Below, piece after piece: positions 1 to 8,696 of a DNA stretch of 64,000 nt. A program made the position numbers and the translations under genes. The notes under the pieces were generated by a model. It was not told the DNA's origin. It did no database searches and saw only the letters and a program-made list of their open reading frames with translations. Position 1 is the first letter of the stretch, and each line of letters opens with the position of its first letter. Origin of the DNA: Candidatus Pseudomonas phytovorans (GTDB taxonomy: Bacteria > Pseudomonadota > Gammaproteobacteria > Pseudomonadales > Pseudomonadaceae); contig CP119325.1 in the NCBI GenBank assembly GCA_029202525.1, forward strand, positions 1,772,001 through 1,836,000, in the 5' to 3' direction.

Positions 1-856
1 CGCTATGGCGCGAAGGCGAAATGCAGTCTTCGCCCATCAGTACGCCCCGGGTCTCGGCGATCTCCTGAGTCACCTTGTGTTTTGGCAGGATGCCGCCGTG
101 GCCGGGCTTGGCGCCCTGGCTCATCTTGATTTCGATCATCCGCACCTGCGGGGTTCGCGCCTGGGCGGCGAAGCGTTCGGGGTCAAAGCGCCCGTCCGGC
201 GTGCGGCAACCGAAGTAGCCGCTGCCCAGCTCCCAGACCAGGTCGCCACCATGCTCGCGGTGATAGGGGCTGATACTGCCTTCGCCGGTGTCATGGTGGA
301 AGTTGCCCAGCTTGGCGCCCTGGTTCAGCGCGCGGATGGCATTGGCGCTGAGCGAGCCGAAGCTCATTGCTGAAATATTGAAGATCGATGCCGAGTATGG
401 CTGGCTGCACTGCGGCCCGCCGACGATGATGCGGAAGCTGGACGGGTCGGTCAGCGGTGCCGGACGCATGGAATGGCCGATGAATTCGAAGCCCGACTGG
501 TACACATCGATCAGCGTGCCGAACGGTTTGTCGGATGCCTCGTTCTTGGCGCGGGCATACACCAGCGAACGCTGGGCGCGGGAGAACGGCAAGGCGTCGC
601 TGTCGGACTCCAGCAGGTACTGGCGGATTTCCGGGCGGATGGCCTCGACCAGATAGCGGATGTTGCCCAGGATCGGGTAGTTGCGACGTACTGCATGGCG
701 TTGCTGCAGCAGGTCGAACAGGCCGATCAGGCTGAGGACTCCAGTGGTCAGGGTGAACGGCCACAACCACTCATGGTGGGTAAAGGGCAGGCTCGCCAGG
801 GTGAACAGCACGCAGGCGGCGAAGAAGGCATAGCGACTGAGAAGTGACAGGCTCAT
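1..856 (-). CDS. FMN-binding glutamate synthase family protein (3' end outside window)
   Basis: About 285 N-terminal residues are visible; the gene continues past the left edge. Two hydrophobic segments come first (about residues 2-45), then the start of the glutamate-synthase-like FMN barrel with FGSLSANAIRALNQGAK and HDTGEGSISPYH, which are typical of stand-alone GltB2-type proteins. Family members resemble the FMN domain of glutamate synthase but lack the amidotransferase domain, and their substrate is mostly unknown. The ATG at 856 is preceded by AAGGA at a good distance. The membrane-anchored N-terminus suggests a membrane-associated oxidoreductase. The following gene is divergent, so no operon partner is visible here. 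Confidence 0.85.
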   Translation of the reverse strand, partial: MSLSLLSRYAFFAACVLFTLASLPFTHHEWLWPFTLTTGVLSLIGLFDLLQQRHAVRRNYPILGNIRYLVEAIRPEIRQYLLESDSDALPFSRAQRSLVYARAKNEASDKPFGTLIDVYQSGFEFIGHSMRPAPLTDPSSFRIIVGGPQCSQPYSASIFNISAMSFGSLSANAIRALNQGAKLGNFHHDTGEGSISPYHREHGGDLVWELGSGYFGCRTPDGRFDPERFAAQARTPQVRMIEIKMSQGAKPGHGGILPKHKVTQEIAETRGVLMGEDCISPSRHS

Positions 857-1052
857 ACAGGGTCCTTGCGATGGCGCGGTCAGGCTCAGGGCCTGGGGGC
901 AAACCCCGACCATAGCCAAGTTGCAGGGCGCTGCAAATTAAAATCGGGGTAGCGAAAATCATTCTCGAATCGGGCAAGGTCCCAGGCTGGCCTTGTCAGG
1001 CCAATGAGCCCATGGGATCCTCCCCAGCCATTGTTTCCAGCGAGCCCAGCTC

Positions 1053-1466
1053 ATGCCCAACACCATCCGCATCGCCGCCGCCCTGCTGATCGACGCTCAG
1101 GGCCGCACCCTGCTGGTGCGCAAGCGCGGTACTGAGGCCTTCATGCAGCCAGGCGGCAAGATCGATGCCGGTGAAACGCCGGTGCAGGCACTGGTGCGCG
1201 AGTTGCACGAGGAACTCGGCCTGCGCATCGACCCTGCCCACGCCGTGTATCTGGGCCAGTTCAGTGCCCCGGCCGCCAACGAACCGGGCTTTGAAGTGCA
1301 GGCCGAACTGTTTCGTGTCGACAGCGCCGCAGCCGTGCTGCCGGCTGCTGAAATCGAAGAGGTGGTGTGGCTGGCCGCAGATCAGGTGCCCGTCATGCAA
1401 CTGGCACCGCTGACCCGCGACCTGATCCTGCCGCTGTACCGCCAGGTACTCAACGCACCGCGCTGA
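1053..1466 (+). CDS. Nudix hydrolase
   Basis: A 137-residue protein, the normal size for a single Nudix domain. The Nudix box is complete: starting at GKIDAGETP it follows G-x5-E-x7-R-E-x2-E-E-x-G-L, so it should bind a divalent metal and cleave a nucleoside diphosphate linked to another group. The actual substrate cannot be read from sequence. Only a weak GAG precedes the ATG at 1053, but this start gives the standard N-terminus of the fold. It converges on metR, whose stop codon overlaps its 3' end by 17 bases. Confidence 0.85.
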   Translation: MPNTIRIAAALLIDAQGRTLLVRKRGTEAFMQPGGKIDAGETPVQALVRELHEELGLRIDPAHAVYLGQFSAPAANEPGFEVQAELFRVDSAAAVLPAAEIEEVVWLAADQVPVMQLAPLTRDLILPLYRQVLNAPR

Positions 1467-2367
1467 CACCATCGAGGGTGGCAAACGAGGTGTCTTTGGC
1501 CGTCAGCAAAAAGTCGCGCATGTAAGGCGCATCGAGCATGTCGGTGCGCACGGCGGCATAAAGGGTGGCGAACAGGCCTTTCTCGCCCAGGCGCTTGCCC
1601 TTCACATAGCCGCGCGAGCTGTATTCGTGCAGCGCCCAATGTGGCATGCCGCACACCCCACGGCCGCTGGCCACCAGCTGCATCATCATTACCGTCAGCT
1701 CCGAGGTGCGCACAGCGGCCGGCTCAATGTCGGCCGGCTCCAGAAAGCGGGTGAAGATGTCCAGGCGGTCGCGCTCTACCGGGTAGGTGATCAGCGTCTG
1801 GTCGAGCAGGTCTTGTGGCACGATGTAGGGCTTGCTGGCCAGCGCATGCTGGTTGGCCACCGCCAGCATCGCCTCGTAGGTGAACAGTGGCACGTAGGTG
1901 ATGCCCGACAGGTCCAGCGGGTCGGAGGTCACCACCAGGTCCAGATCGCCGCGCGCCAGGGCCGGCAACGGGGCGAAGGCAAAGCCGGAGGCCAGGTCCA
2001 GCTCCACTTCCGGCCAGGCGTCGCGGAACTGGTCGATGGTTGGCATCAGCCACTGGAAGCAGCTGTGGCATTCGATGGCCATGTGCAGGCGCCCGGCAGT
2101 GCCGCCGGCCAGGCGCGCGATGTCACGCTCGGCGCCGCGCAGCAGGGGCAGGGTGGCATCGGCCAGTTGCAGCAAGCGTAACCCGGCGCTGGTGAAGCGG
2201 ATCGGCTTGGTCTTGCGCACGAACAGCGGCAGGCCCAGGCGTTCTTCCAGTTCCTTGAACTGGTGCGACAGCGCCGACTGGGTCAGGTGCAGGCGTTCGG
2301 CGGCCTCCACCAGGCTGTCAGACTCGCGCAGGGCATGAAGGGTTTTCAGGTGACGGATCTCCAGCAC
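1450..2367 (-). CDS. metR: LysR-family regulator MetR
   Basis: 305 residues, typical for LysR regulators. The N-terminal helix-turn-helix (HLKTLHALRESDSLVEAAER, then LTQSALSHQFKELEERLG) and the homocysteine-responsive effector domain match MetR, which activates methionine biosynthesis genes. I chose the GTG at 2367 because translation from it begins VLEIRHLKTL, the usual MetR N-terminus, and CGGAG lies just upstream. The frame stays open upstream to 2754, but that part has no LysR similarity. The secreted hydrolase starting at 2563 is divergent, leaving about 195 bases that should hold both promoters. I could not find a convincing MetR box there. Confidence 0.9.
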   Translation of the reverse strand: MLEIRHLKTLHALRESDSLVEAAERLHLTQSALSHQFKELEERLGLPLFVRKTKPIRFTSAGLRLLQLADATLPLLRGAERDIARLAGGTAGRLHMAIECHSCFQWLMPTIDQFRDAWPEVELDLASGFAFAPLPALARGDLDLVVTSDPLDLSGITYVPLFTYEAMLAVANQHALASKPYIVPQDLLDQTLITYPVERDRLDIFTRFLEPADIEPAAVRTSELTVMMMQLVASGRGVCGMPHWALHEYSSRGYVKGKRLGEKGLFATLYAAVRTDMLDAPYMRDFLLTAKDTSFATLDGVSAVR

Positions 2368-2562
2368 TGCTGACTCCGGGGTGTAGGTTTGAATAAACAG
2401 GGAATGAGTTGAGTTTCCCTCATGTTGGCACGGCTGTCGACTGCGCGTTCGGTCGCACCGCCTGGCGGGAGTCATGAAACTGTCACTGAACTGTGGCAGC
2501 GCGCTCGAACAGAATTCATCAGACTCGCGCTCTACTGGGGATCTGCATTCTGGTGTTTTTTC

Positions 2563-3558
2563 ATGCGGGCTTTTTGGCTTTTTATTTTCTTCATATTCAG
2601 CGTACCTGCGAGTTTCGCCGAACAGCGTTGTGACGCCCATGTGCCGGTGCAGCGTGCCGATGTGGGCGCGGTCAGCCTGGTGTACCAGAGCGTCGGGGCG
2701 CCACGCGACCCGGCCTTGCTGCTGGTCATGGGCCTGGGCGGGCAATTGATCCACTGGCCGGACGATGTGGTCGAGGCGTTGTGCCGGCAGGGCTTTCGTG
2801 TGATCCGCTACGACAACCGCGATGTCGGCCTGTCACGCTGGAACCAGATGCCACCGTCGGCCAACCTGACGGTCGAACTGTTGCGCTACAAGCTGGGTCT
2901 GCCGGTAGCGGCGCCCTACACGCTGACGGACATGGCCGATGACGGCCTGCGCCTGATGGACACGCTGGGTGTGCGCCAGTTCCACGTACTGGGCGTGAGC
3001 ATGGGCGGCATGATTGCCCAGCATCTGGCGGCCATGGCACCCGAGCGCGTGCGCAGCCTGACGTTGGTCATGTCCAGTTCAGGGGCGGCGGGGCTGCCGG
3101 CGCCGGATCCGGCGCTGGTGCAACTGCTGGCCCGGCGTAGTGCGCCGAACCGCGAAGTGGCCATCGAGCAGCAGGCCGACCTGTTGGCGGCGTTGGGCAG
3201 CCCCGAGGTACGGGATGAGCGTGCGGTGTTGCTGCACCAGGCGGCGCTTGCCTATGACCGGGCGTTCAACCCTGATGGGGCCAAGCGCCAGATCATGGCA
3301 ATACTGGCCGAGCCCAGCCGGGTCGAGTTACTTAATCAACTGAGGGTGCCGACGTTGGTGGTGCATGGCACGGCCGACCCGTTGCTTCCGGTGATGCATG
3401 GGGTGCATCTGGCGGCGCATATTCAGGGCAGCAAGTTGCGTTTGATCCCGGGGCTGGCGCACCGCTTTCAGGAACAGTTCAAGGCACCGCTGCTGGGGGC
3501 AGTGCTGCCCTACCTGCAGGCGCATCGGCAGGATGTCACACATATCGCAGGGCTCTGA
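2563..3558 (+). CDS. secreted alpha/beta hydrolase
   Basis: A 331-residue alpha/beta-hydrolase. The ATG at 2563 gives a clean signal peptide (MRAFWLFIFFIFSVPASFA, cleavage before EQ), so this start was preferred to the in-frame one at 2422, although no strong ribosome binding site is visible. The oxyanion region VMGLGGQLIHW, nucleophile elbow GVSMGG with Ser146, the late Asp (HGTADPLLP) and His (GLAHRF) form a full catalytic triad. An esterase or lipase-like activity in the periplasm or outside the cell is likely; the substrate is unknown. A REP element follows the gene. Confidence 0.85.
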   Translation: MRAFWLFIFFIFSVPASFAEQRCDAHVPVQRADVGAVSLVYQSVGAPRDPALLLVMGLGGQLIHWPDDVVEALCRQGFRVIRYDNRDVGLSRWNQMPPSANLTVELLRYKLGLPVAAPYTLTDMADDGLRLMDTLGVRQFHVLGVSMGGMIAQHLAAMAPERVRSLTLVMSSSGAAGLPAPDPALVQLLARRSAPNREVAIEQQADLLAALGSPEVRDERAVLLHQAALAYDRAFNPDGAKRQIMAILAEPSRVELLNQLRVPTLVVHGTADPLLPVMHGVHLAAHIQGSKLRLIPGLAHRFQEQFKAPLLGAVLPYLQAHRQDVTHIAGL

Positions 3559-3590
3559 ATCGGCACAGAGCTGAGGCAATGGGGGAACCT

Positions 3591-3631
3591 GTGGGAGCGG
3601 GCAAGCCCGCGAAGAAGCCAGCGCCGATTTT
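3591..3631 (+). repeat. REP element
   Basis: A short palindromic unit with the stem GCGGGC-aa-GCCCGC at 3597-3610 and the flank GAAGAAGCCAGCGCCGATTT. The same 41 bases occur at 40575. It lies between the convergent hydrolase and glpM genes. This is the usual intergenic REP of P. putida. Confidence 0.8.
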
Positions 3632-3633
3632 GG

Positions 3634-3969
3634 TCAATGCATCCGCACCCACAAGGTCACCAGCACGGTCGCGGCCATCAACCAGGCCACCGTGGCCAGT
3701 GCCAGCGACGTCTCCAGGCGCAAGCGGTCGACCAGTACATACAGGGTCGCCAAGTACACGAAGTACGGAATGATCGACCACATGCCGAACAGGATGGTGG
3801 TTTTCAAGTCGGCAACGCTGCGTCCCTTGCCCACGATGTAGTGGGCAATCAGGGCAAAAGTGGGAAACAGCGGCACCAGCCCGGCGATGTAGTAGTTGCG
3901 CGTCTTCGACAGCACCGCCAGCAGCAGCACCACGCCAGCGCCCAAGGCAGCTTTGAATACCAGATCCAC
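3634..3969 (-). CDS. glpM: GlpM family membrane protein
   Basis: A 111-residue very hydrophobic protein with about four membrane segments. It contains the strongly conserved SKTRNYYIAGLVPLFPTFAL and TTILFGMWSIIPYF stretches of the GlpM family, described in P. aeruginosa as affecting alginate production in a glpD context. The start is a GTG at 3969 with GGAAAGA upstream. It lies just after aauR on the same strand (25 bases), so it may be read through from the aau genes. Molecular function is unknown. Confidence 0.8.
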   Translation of the reverse strand: MDLVFKAALGAGVVLLLAVLSKTRNYYIAGLVPLFPTFALIAHYIVGKGRSVADLKTTILFGMWSIIPYFVYLATLYVLVDRLRLETSLALATVAWLMAATVLVTLWVRMH

Positions 3970-3994
3970 GATGTCTTTCCAGTTTGGGTTGAGG

Positions 3995-5323
3995 TCAGCC
4001 GAGGCCGTACTTTTTCACTTTGTCGAACAGCGTGGTCTTGGCCATGCCCAGCTCCTGGCTGGCCTGGCTCAGGTTGCCCCCCGTGCGTTGCAGGGCATCG
4101 CCGAGCAGGTTGCGTTCGAACGCTTCCACCGCTTCTGCAAAGCCCAGGCCCTGGCTGGCGCCGCCGCTGGGGCCTTTCTTGAATGCCGGCAGGCCGAGGG
4201 CATAGCGTTCGGCCACGTTGCGCAATTCGCGCACGTTACCCGGCCAGTCGTGGGTCATCAGGCGCGACAGGGTCTGGCTGTCGAGCGTCGGGGTTTCCCG
4301 GTCGAAACGCAGGGCCGATTGCTGCAGGAAGTGTTCGAACAACTGCAGGATATCTTCACGGCGCTCGCGCAGCGGCGGCAACTCCAGGGTCACCACATTC
4401 AGCCGGTAGTACAGGTCGCTGCGAAACTGGCCTGTCTGGCCCAGGCTATCGAGGTCGGCCTTGGTCGCAGCGATCACCCGGCAGTCCACGGCAATGCTCT
4501 GGTTCGAGCCCAACCGTTCCAGGGTGCGCTCCTGCAGCACGCGCAGTAGCTTGATCTGCAGGTTGATCGGCATGCTCTCGACTTCATCGAGGAACAGCGT
4601 GCCGCCGTTGGCGTGTTCAATCTTGCCGATGCGGCGTTTGCCAGCACCGGTGAAGGCGTTGGCCTCGTGGCCGAAAATCTCGCTTTCGAACAGGTTTTCG
4701 GGCAAGCCGCCACAATTCAGTGCCACAAAGGGTTGGCCCTGGCGGCGGCTGAAATCGTGCAGGCAGCGGGCCACCAGTTCTTTGCCAGTACCGGTCTCGC
4801 CTTCGATCAGCACGTTGGCCGAGGTGTCGGCGACGTTGGCAATCAGTTCGCGCAAGTGTTCCATGGCCGGTGAACGACCGATGATGCGGCCCTCCAGGCT
4901 GCTCTGCCCGGCCAGTTGGCGGCGCAGGGCCACCACCTCGCGTGAAAGCCCGCGATGCTCCAGGGCGCGGCGCACCACGTCGACCAGGCGCTCCGGGGAA
5001 AATGGTTTTTCCATGAAATCGTAGGCGCCATTGCGCATGGCGCCGACTGCCATGTCGATATCACCATGGCCGGTGATCAACACCACCGGCAGACTGCGGT
5101 CACGGGCCTTAAGGCGGTTGAGCAGCTCCAGGCCATCGATGCCCGGCAGGCGAATGTCGCTGACGACGATGCCGGCGAAATCGTCGCCGATGCGTTCCAG
5201 CGCTTGTTCAGCGCTGCCCACGCCCTCGCAGGCGATGTCTTCCAGGGCCAGTGCCTGCTGGCAGCCGAGCAGCACATGCGGGTCGTCTTCGACGATCAGT
5301 ACGGTAAGAGGCGCTTGGTTCAT
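3995..5323 (-). CDS. aauR: AauR, sigma-54-dependent response regulator for acidic amino acids
   Basis: 442 residues in three parts: receiver domain (phospho-acceptor Asp56 in VVSDIRLPG), AAA+ domain (Walker A GETGTGKE), and a C-terminal Fis-type helix-turn-helix (NLSQASQELGMAKTTLFDKV). It belongs to the DctD/AauR class that remodels RNA polymerase-sigma54. The loop contacting sigma-54 reads NAFTGA (residues 222-227) instead of GAFTGA. It overlaps aauS by four bases and lies next to the aat transporter, which supports AauR over DctD, the C4-dicarboxylate paralogue. AauR is known in P. putida to activate glutamate, aspartate, glutamine and asparagine use. Confidence 0.88.
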   Translation of the reverse strand: MNQAPLTVLIVEDDPHVLLGCQQALALEDIACEGVGSAEQALERIGDDFAGIVVSDIRLPGIDGLELLNRLKARDRSLPVVLITGHGDIDMAVGAMRNGAYDFMEKPFSPERLVDVVRRALEHRGLSREVVALRRQLAGQSSLEGRIIGRSPAMEHLRELIANVADTSANVLIEGETGTGKELVARCLHDFSRRQGQPFVALNCGGLPENLFESEIFGHEANAFTGAGKRRIGKIEHANGGTLFLDEVESMPINLQIKLLRVLQERTLERLGSNQSIAVDCRVIAATKADLDSLGQTGQFRSDLYYRLNVVTLELPPLRERREDILQLFEHFLQQSALRFDRETPTLDSQTLSRLMTHDWPGNVRELRNVAERYALGLPAFKKGPSGGASQGLGFAEAVEAFERNLLGDALQRTGGNLSQASQELGMAKTTLFDKVKKYGLG

Positions 5324-7224
5324 GGGTGCTCTGCCGATTCGCTAGGGGGGGAGACCAGGGGCAGGGCGAGGACGAAGGCCGTGCCGCCAGTGGCGGGGTG
5401 CTCGACGTTGAGGCTGCCCTTGGCGGCGGCAGCAAGGCTCGCCGACAGGGTGAGGCCCAGGCCCAGGCCATGTTCGCCCGGTTTGGTGGTAAAGAAAGGT
5501 TCGAACAGGTGCTTGCGCGCCTCGGCGTCGATGCCGTGACCGTTGTCGCGCACCTGCAGGCGGTACTTGTCGCCTTGCAGTTCGCCTTCCAGCCATAGCT
5601 CGGGCAACGGTTGCACGGCCATGGCATCGAGGGCGTTGCCGATCAGGTTGACCAGAATCTGCTCCAGGCGGGTCTGGTCGATCGCCAGTTGCTGATCCTC
5701 GAACTGGTGGTGCAACTGCAAATGGCAGGCGCTGATGCGGTTGGCCAACACCTGCAAGGTGGCCTCCACGGCCTTGCCCAGCGAGGCCTGCCCGCTGTCG
5801 TCACCACGCCGGGCGAACGAGCGCAGGCTGGCGGTGATGCGCCCCATGCGGTCGATCAGGTCGTTCATGGTGCGCAGGTTGGCGCTGGCGGTTTCCAGTG
5901 CCCCGCGTTCGAGGAAACGCACGGTGTTGCCAGACAACGTGCGCAGCGCGGCCAGCGGCTGGTTAAGCTCATGGGCAATGCTGGTGGACATCTGCCCGAT
6001 GGCGGCCAGCTTGCCCGCCTGCACCAGCTCGTCCTGGGCGTGGCGCAAGGTCTGCTCGGCATGCCGGCGTTCGCGAATCTGGCCCTTCAGGCGTTCGTTG
6101 CTGGCGCGCAGGTCTGCCGTGCGTTCGGCAATGCGCCGCTCCAGCTGGCTGTTGGCTTCTTCAAGGGCTTCGCGGGCCGCCAGGCGGGTGGCGATCACCT
6201 TGCGCCGCTCGTTCCAGGCGATGCCGAGGATCGCCAGCAAGGCAAAGGCCACGCCCACCAGAATGCCCTGCACCATTGACTCGCGGCGCAGGTCCTGCAG
6301 CGGGGTCAGCAGGGTGAAGTGCCAGGGCGTGTCGGCCAGGCGCCGGGTCTGGGCGAGGTAGGCGACTTCGTGCTGCTTGCCCTGTGCGGTTTCACTGTTT
6401 GCCGGAAAGGTCAGCTTTTCCACGCCATCGGCCAGGGTTTCCCGGGCCAGTGGCTGCAGTTCGTTGAGCGGCCACCAGTAATATTGCAGGCTGCGCGCCA
6501 GGCGCTCCTTGATTTGCGGTGTCAGCGGGCGCACCGACTTCAGGCGCCGGGCCGGGTCACTGGAGAGAATGATGATGCCGTTCTCGTCGCTGACGAACGC
6601 CTCCAGCCGGGCACGCTGCCAGCGCTCCTCAAGAGTGTCCAGGCGCACCTTGATCACCGCCACGCCAATGATCTTGCCGTGCTCTTCAAGCCCATGGGCC
6701 AGGTAATAGCCGGCCTCGCCCGTGGTGCTGCCGATGCCGTAGAAACGCCCGGGCTCGCCGCGCACGGCGGTCTGGAAGTAGGCGCGGAACGACAGGTCTT
6801 CACCGAGGAACGAATCGGCATCGCGCCAGTTGCTGGTGGCCTGTACCCGGCCATTGGTATCGAGGACGAAGATTGCGCGGCTACGGCTGCGCCGGTTCAG
6901 GCCCTCCAGGTATTCGTTGACCGCTTGGCGCGAGCCGCCGTCCGGGTCGGTGAGCAGGTGCGAGACGCTGTCTTCCAGCTCCAGCAGGCTCGGCAGGTAG
7001 GTGTACTTGCTGATTTCGCTTTCTACCGTGCGCGCGTGCAGCTCCAGCTGGCGCTCGCCGTTTTCGCTGAGGGTGCGGATGCCGTTGTTCTCGCTGATCA
7101 GGTAGCCAGCCAGCCCTAAGCCGATCATCAGCAGGATGATCAGGGGCGGTAACAGCAATTGGCGGATCAGACGGGAATTCACGGCAGGCTTGGCAGGGAG
7201 CAGTAGCGAGGGGTCGCATTTCAT
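5320..7224 (-). CDS. aauS: AauS, membrane sensor histidine kinase
   Basis: 634 residues. One membrane helix near residues 22-45 and another near 315-335 flank a periplasmic Cache-like sensing domain. A coiled coil follows (about 345-390), then the kinase core: H-box SIAHELNQPLAAL, N-box NLIGNALDAM, G1 DNGHGI and G2 GLGLGL. It should autophosphorylate in response to acidic amino acids and pass phosphate to AauR, whose gene overlaps its end (ATGA). The ATG at 7224 was preferred over the GTG just before it because AAGG sits at the right distance. The gap to aatP is 69 bases. Confidence 0.88.
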   Translation of the reverse strand: MKCDPSLLLPAKPAVNSRLIRQLLLPPLIILLMIGLGLAGYLISENNGIRTLSENGERQLELHARTVESEISKYTYLPSLLELEDSVSHLLTDPDGGSRQAVNEYLEGLNRRSRSRAIFVLDTNGRVQATSNWRDADSFLGEDLSFRAYFQTAVRGEPGRFYGIGSTTGEAGYYLAHGLEEHGKIIGVAVIKVRLDTLEERWQRARLEAFVSDENGIIILSSDPARRLKSVRPLTPQIKERLARSLQYYWWPLNELQPLARETLADGVEKLTFPANSETAQGKQHEVAYLAQTRRLADTPWHFTLLTPLQDLRRESMVQGILVGVAFALLAILGIAWNERRKVIATRLAAREALEEANSQLERRIAERTADLRASNERLKGQIRERRHAEQTLRHAQDELVQAGKLAAIGQMSTSIAHELNQPLAALRTLSGNTVRFLERGALETASANLRTMNDLIDRMGRITASLRSFARRGDDSGQASLGKAVEATLQVLANRISACHLQLHHQFEDQQLAIDQTRLEQILVNLIGNALDAMAVQPLPELWLEGELQGDKYRLQVRDNGHGIDAEARKHLFEPFFTTKPGEHGLGLGLTLSASLAAAAKGSLNVEHPATGGTAFVLALPLVSPPSESAEHP

Positions 7225-7293
7225 CACAGTGGCCTTGTCACGACCAGCATCCGCTGCCCGGTGGGTCCCGTGGCAGCGGTTGCTGTGGCCGGC

Positions 7294-8028
7294 TTAGTGC
7301 TGCAGGATCTTGCTGAGGAAATGCTGGGTACGCTGGTCGCGGGCGCTCTGATCACCAAAGAACTCTTCCTTGGTGCAGTCTTCGATAATGCTGCCCTTGT
7401 CCATGAAGATGACCCGGTTGGCGACCTTGCGGGCAAAGCCCATCTCGTGGGTCACGCACATCATGGTCATGCCTTCGTGAGCCAGTTGCACCATCACGTC
7501 CAGCACCTCGCTGACCATTTCCGGGTCCAGTGCCGACGTGGGCTCGTCGAACAGCATGACGATCGGGTCCATGGCCAGGGCACGGGCAATCGCCACACGC
7601 TGCTGCTGGCCGCCGGAGAGCTGGCCGGGGTGCTTCTTGGCATGGGCACTGAGCCCTACGCGCTCAAGCAGGGCCAGGCCCTTCTTGGAGGCTTCTGCCT
7701 CGCTCCGGCCCAATACCTTGCGCTGGGCAATGGTCAGGTTTTCGGTGATGCTCAGGTGCGGGAACAGCTCGAAATGCTGGAACACCATGCCCACTCGCGA
7801 ACGCAGTTTGGGCAGGTTGGTCTTGGGGTCGGCAATCGAGGTGCCATCGACCACAATGTCGCCCTTCTGGAACGGCTCCAGCGCGTTGACGCATTTGATC
7901 AGCGTGGACTTGCCCGAGCCCGATGGGCCGCAGACCACCACCACCTCACCTTTCTTGACCTCGGTGCTGCAGTCGGTCAGTACCTGGAAGTCGCCGTACC
8001 ACTTGTTGACGTTCTTGATGGAAATCAT
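7294..8028 (-). CDS. aatP: AatP, ABC transporter ATPase for glutamate/aspartate
   Basis: 244 residues, the standard size of a polar amino-acid importer ATPase. Walker A is GPSGSGKST, the signature is LSGGQQQRVAIARALA, Walker B is IVMLFDEPTSALDPE and the switch His is in CVTHEMGFA. The ATG at 8028 overlaps the stop of aatM (ATGA), so this start is preferred to one twelve codons upstream inside aatM. It should energise uptake through AatQ and AatM. Closest functional relatives are GltL of enteric bacteria and AatP of P. putida. Confidence 0.93.
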   Translation of the reverse strand: MISIKNVNKWYGDFQVLTDCSTEVKKGEVVVVCGPSGSGKSTLIKCVNALEPFQKGDIVVDGTSIADPKTNLPKLRSRVGMVFQHFELFPHLSITENLTIAQRKVLGRSEAEASKKGLALLERVGLSAHAKKHPGQLSGGQQQRVAIARALAMDPIVMLFDEPTSALDPEMVSEVLDVMVQLAHEGMTMMCVTHEMGFARKVANRVIFMDKGSIIEDCTKEEFFGDQSARDQRTQHFLSKILQH

Positions 8029-8696
8029 ACGGTGATCCTTTTTTGCAGGCGCTTGACCAGCCACGAAGCGCAGAAGCTGATGAGGAAGTAGACGATGCCG
8101 GCGAAGATCAGGAACTCATGGGAGCGCCCGATGATGTCGCCGTTGGAACGTGCCGAGTTGAGGAAGTCCACCAGGCCCACGGTGTACACCAGCGAGGTGT
8201 CCTGGAACAGGATGATGCTCTGCTGCAGCAGCAGCGGGGTCATCTTGCGGAAGGCCTGGGGCAGGATGATCAGGCGCATGGTCTGCGCGTAGTTCATGCC
8301 CAGCGCTTGCGCGGCGCCCATCTGGCCTTTGGAAATCGACTGCACGCCGGCGCGCACGATCTCGCAGAAGTATGCGGCCTCGAACATCATGAAGGCCACT
8401 ACGCAGGAGGTGAACGCACCGACTGGTGTGTCTTCGCCGGTAATCCAGCGCAGTACGAACGGCACCGCCAGGTAGAACCAGGTGATCACCAGCAGCAACG
8501 GGATCGAGCGGAAGTAGTTGACGTAGGCGCCTGCCACCCGTGACAGCAACTTGCTCGACGACAGGCGCATCAGTGCCAGGACGGTGCCCAGCGCAATACC
8601 GCCGACAACGCCCATGACCATCAGCTGCAGGGTCATGACCATACCGCCCCAGAGGGCAGGCAGGGCGGGGATGATTTCGCTGAAATCCATGTCCAT
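8025..8696 (-). CDS. aatM: AatM, ABC transporter permease
   Basis: 223 residues with about five membrane helices and the inner-membrane permease EAA motif (ALGMNYAQTMRLIILPQAF) near residues 132-151, which docks the ATPase. It matches the GltK/AatM type of His/Glu/Gln/Arg permease. It abuts aatQ (no gap) and overlaps aatP by four bases, so the subunits are made together. A heterodimer with AatQ is expected. Confidence 0.92.
   Translation of the reverse strand: MDMDFSEIIPALPALWGGMVMTLQLMVMGVVGGIALGTVLALMRLSSSKLLSRVAGAYVNYFRSIPLLLVITWFYLAVPFVLRWITGEDTPVGAFTSCVVAFMMFEAAYFCEIVRAGVQSISKGQMGAAQALGMNYAQTMRLIILPQAFRKMTPLLLQQSIILFQDTSLVYTVGLVDFLNSARSNGDIIGRSHEFLIFAGIVYFLISFCASWLVKRLQKRITV

Noticed and set aside
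2368..2562. possible MetR boxes (TGAA-N5-TTCA) in the metR gap
   Set aside because: Several TGAA sequences are present, but none forms a convincing dyad.
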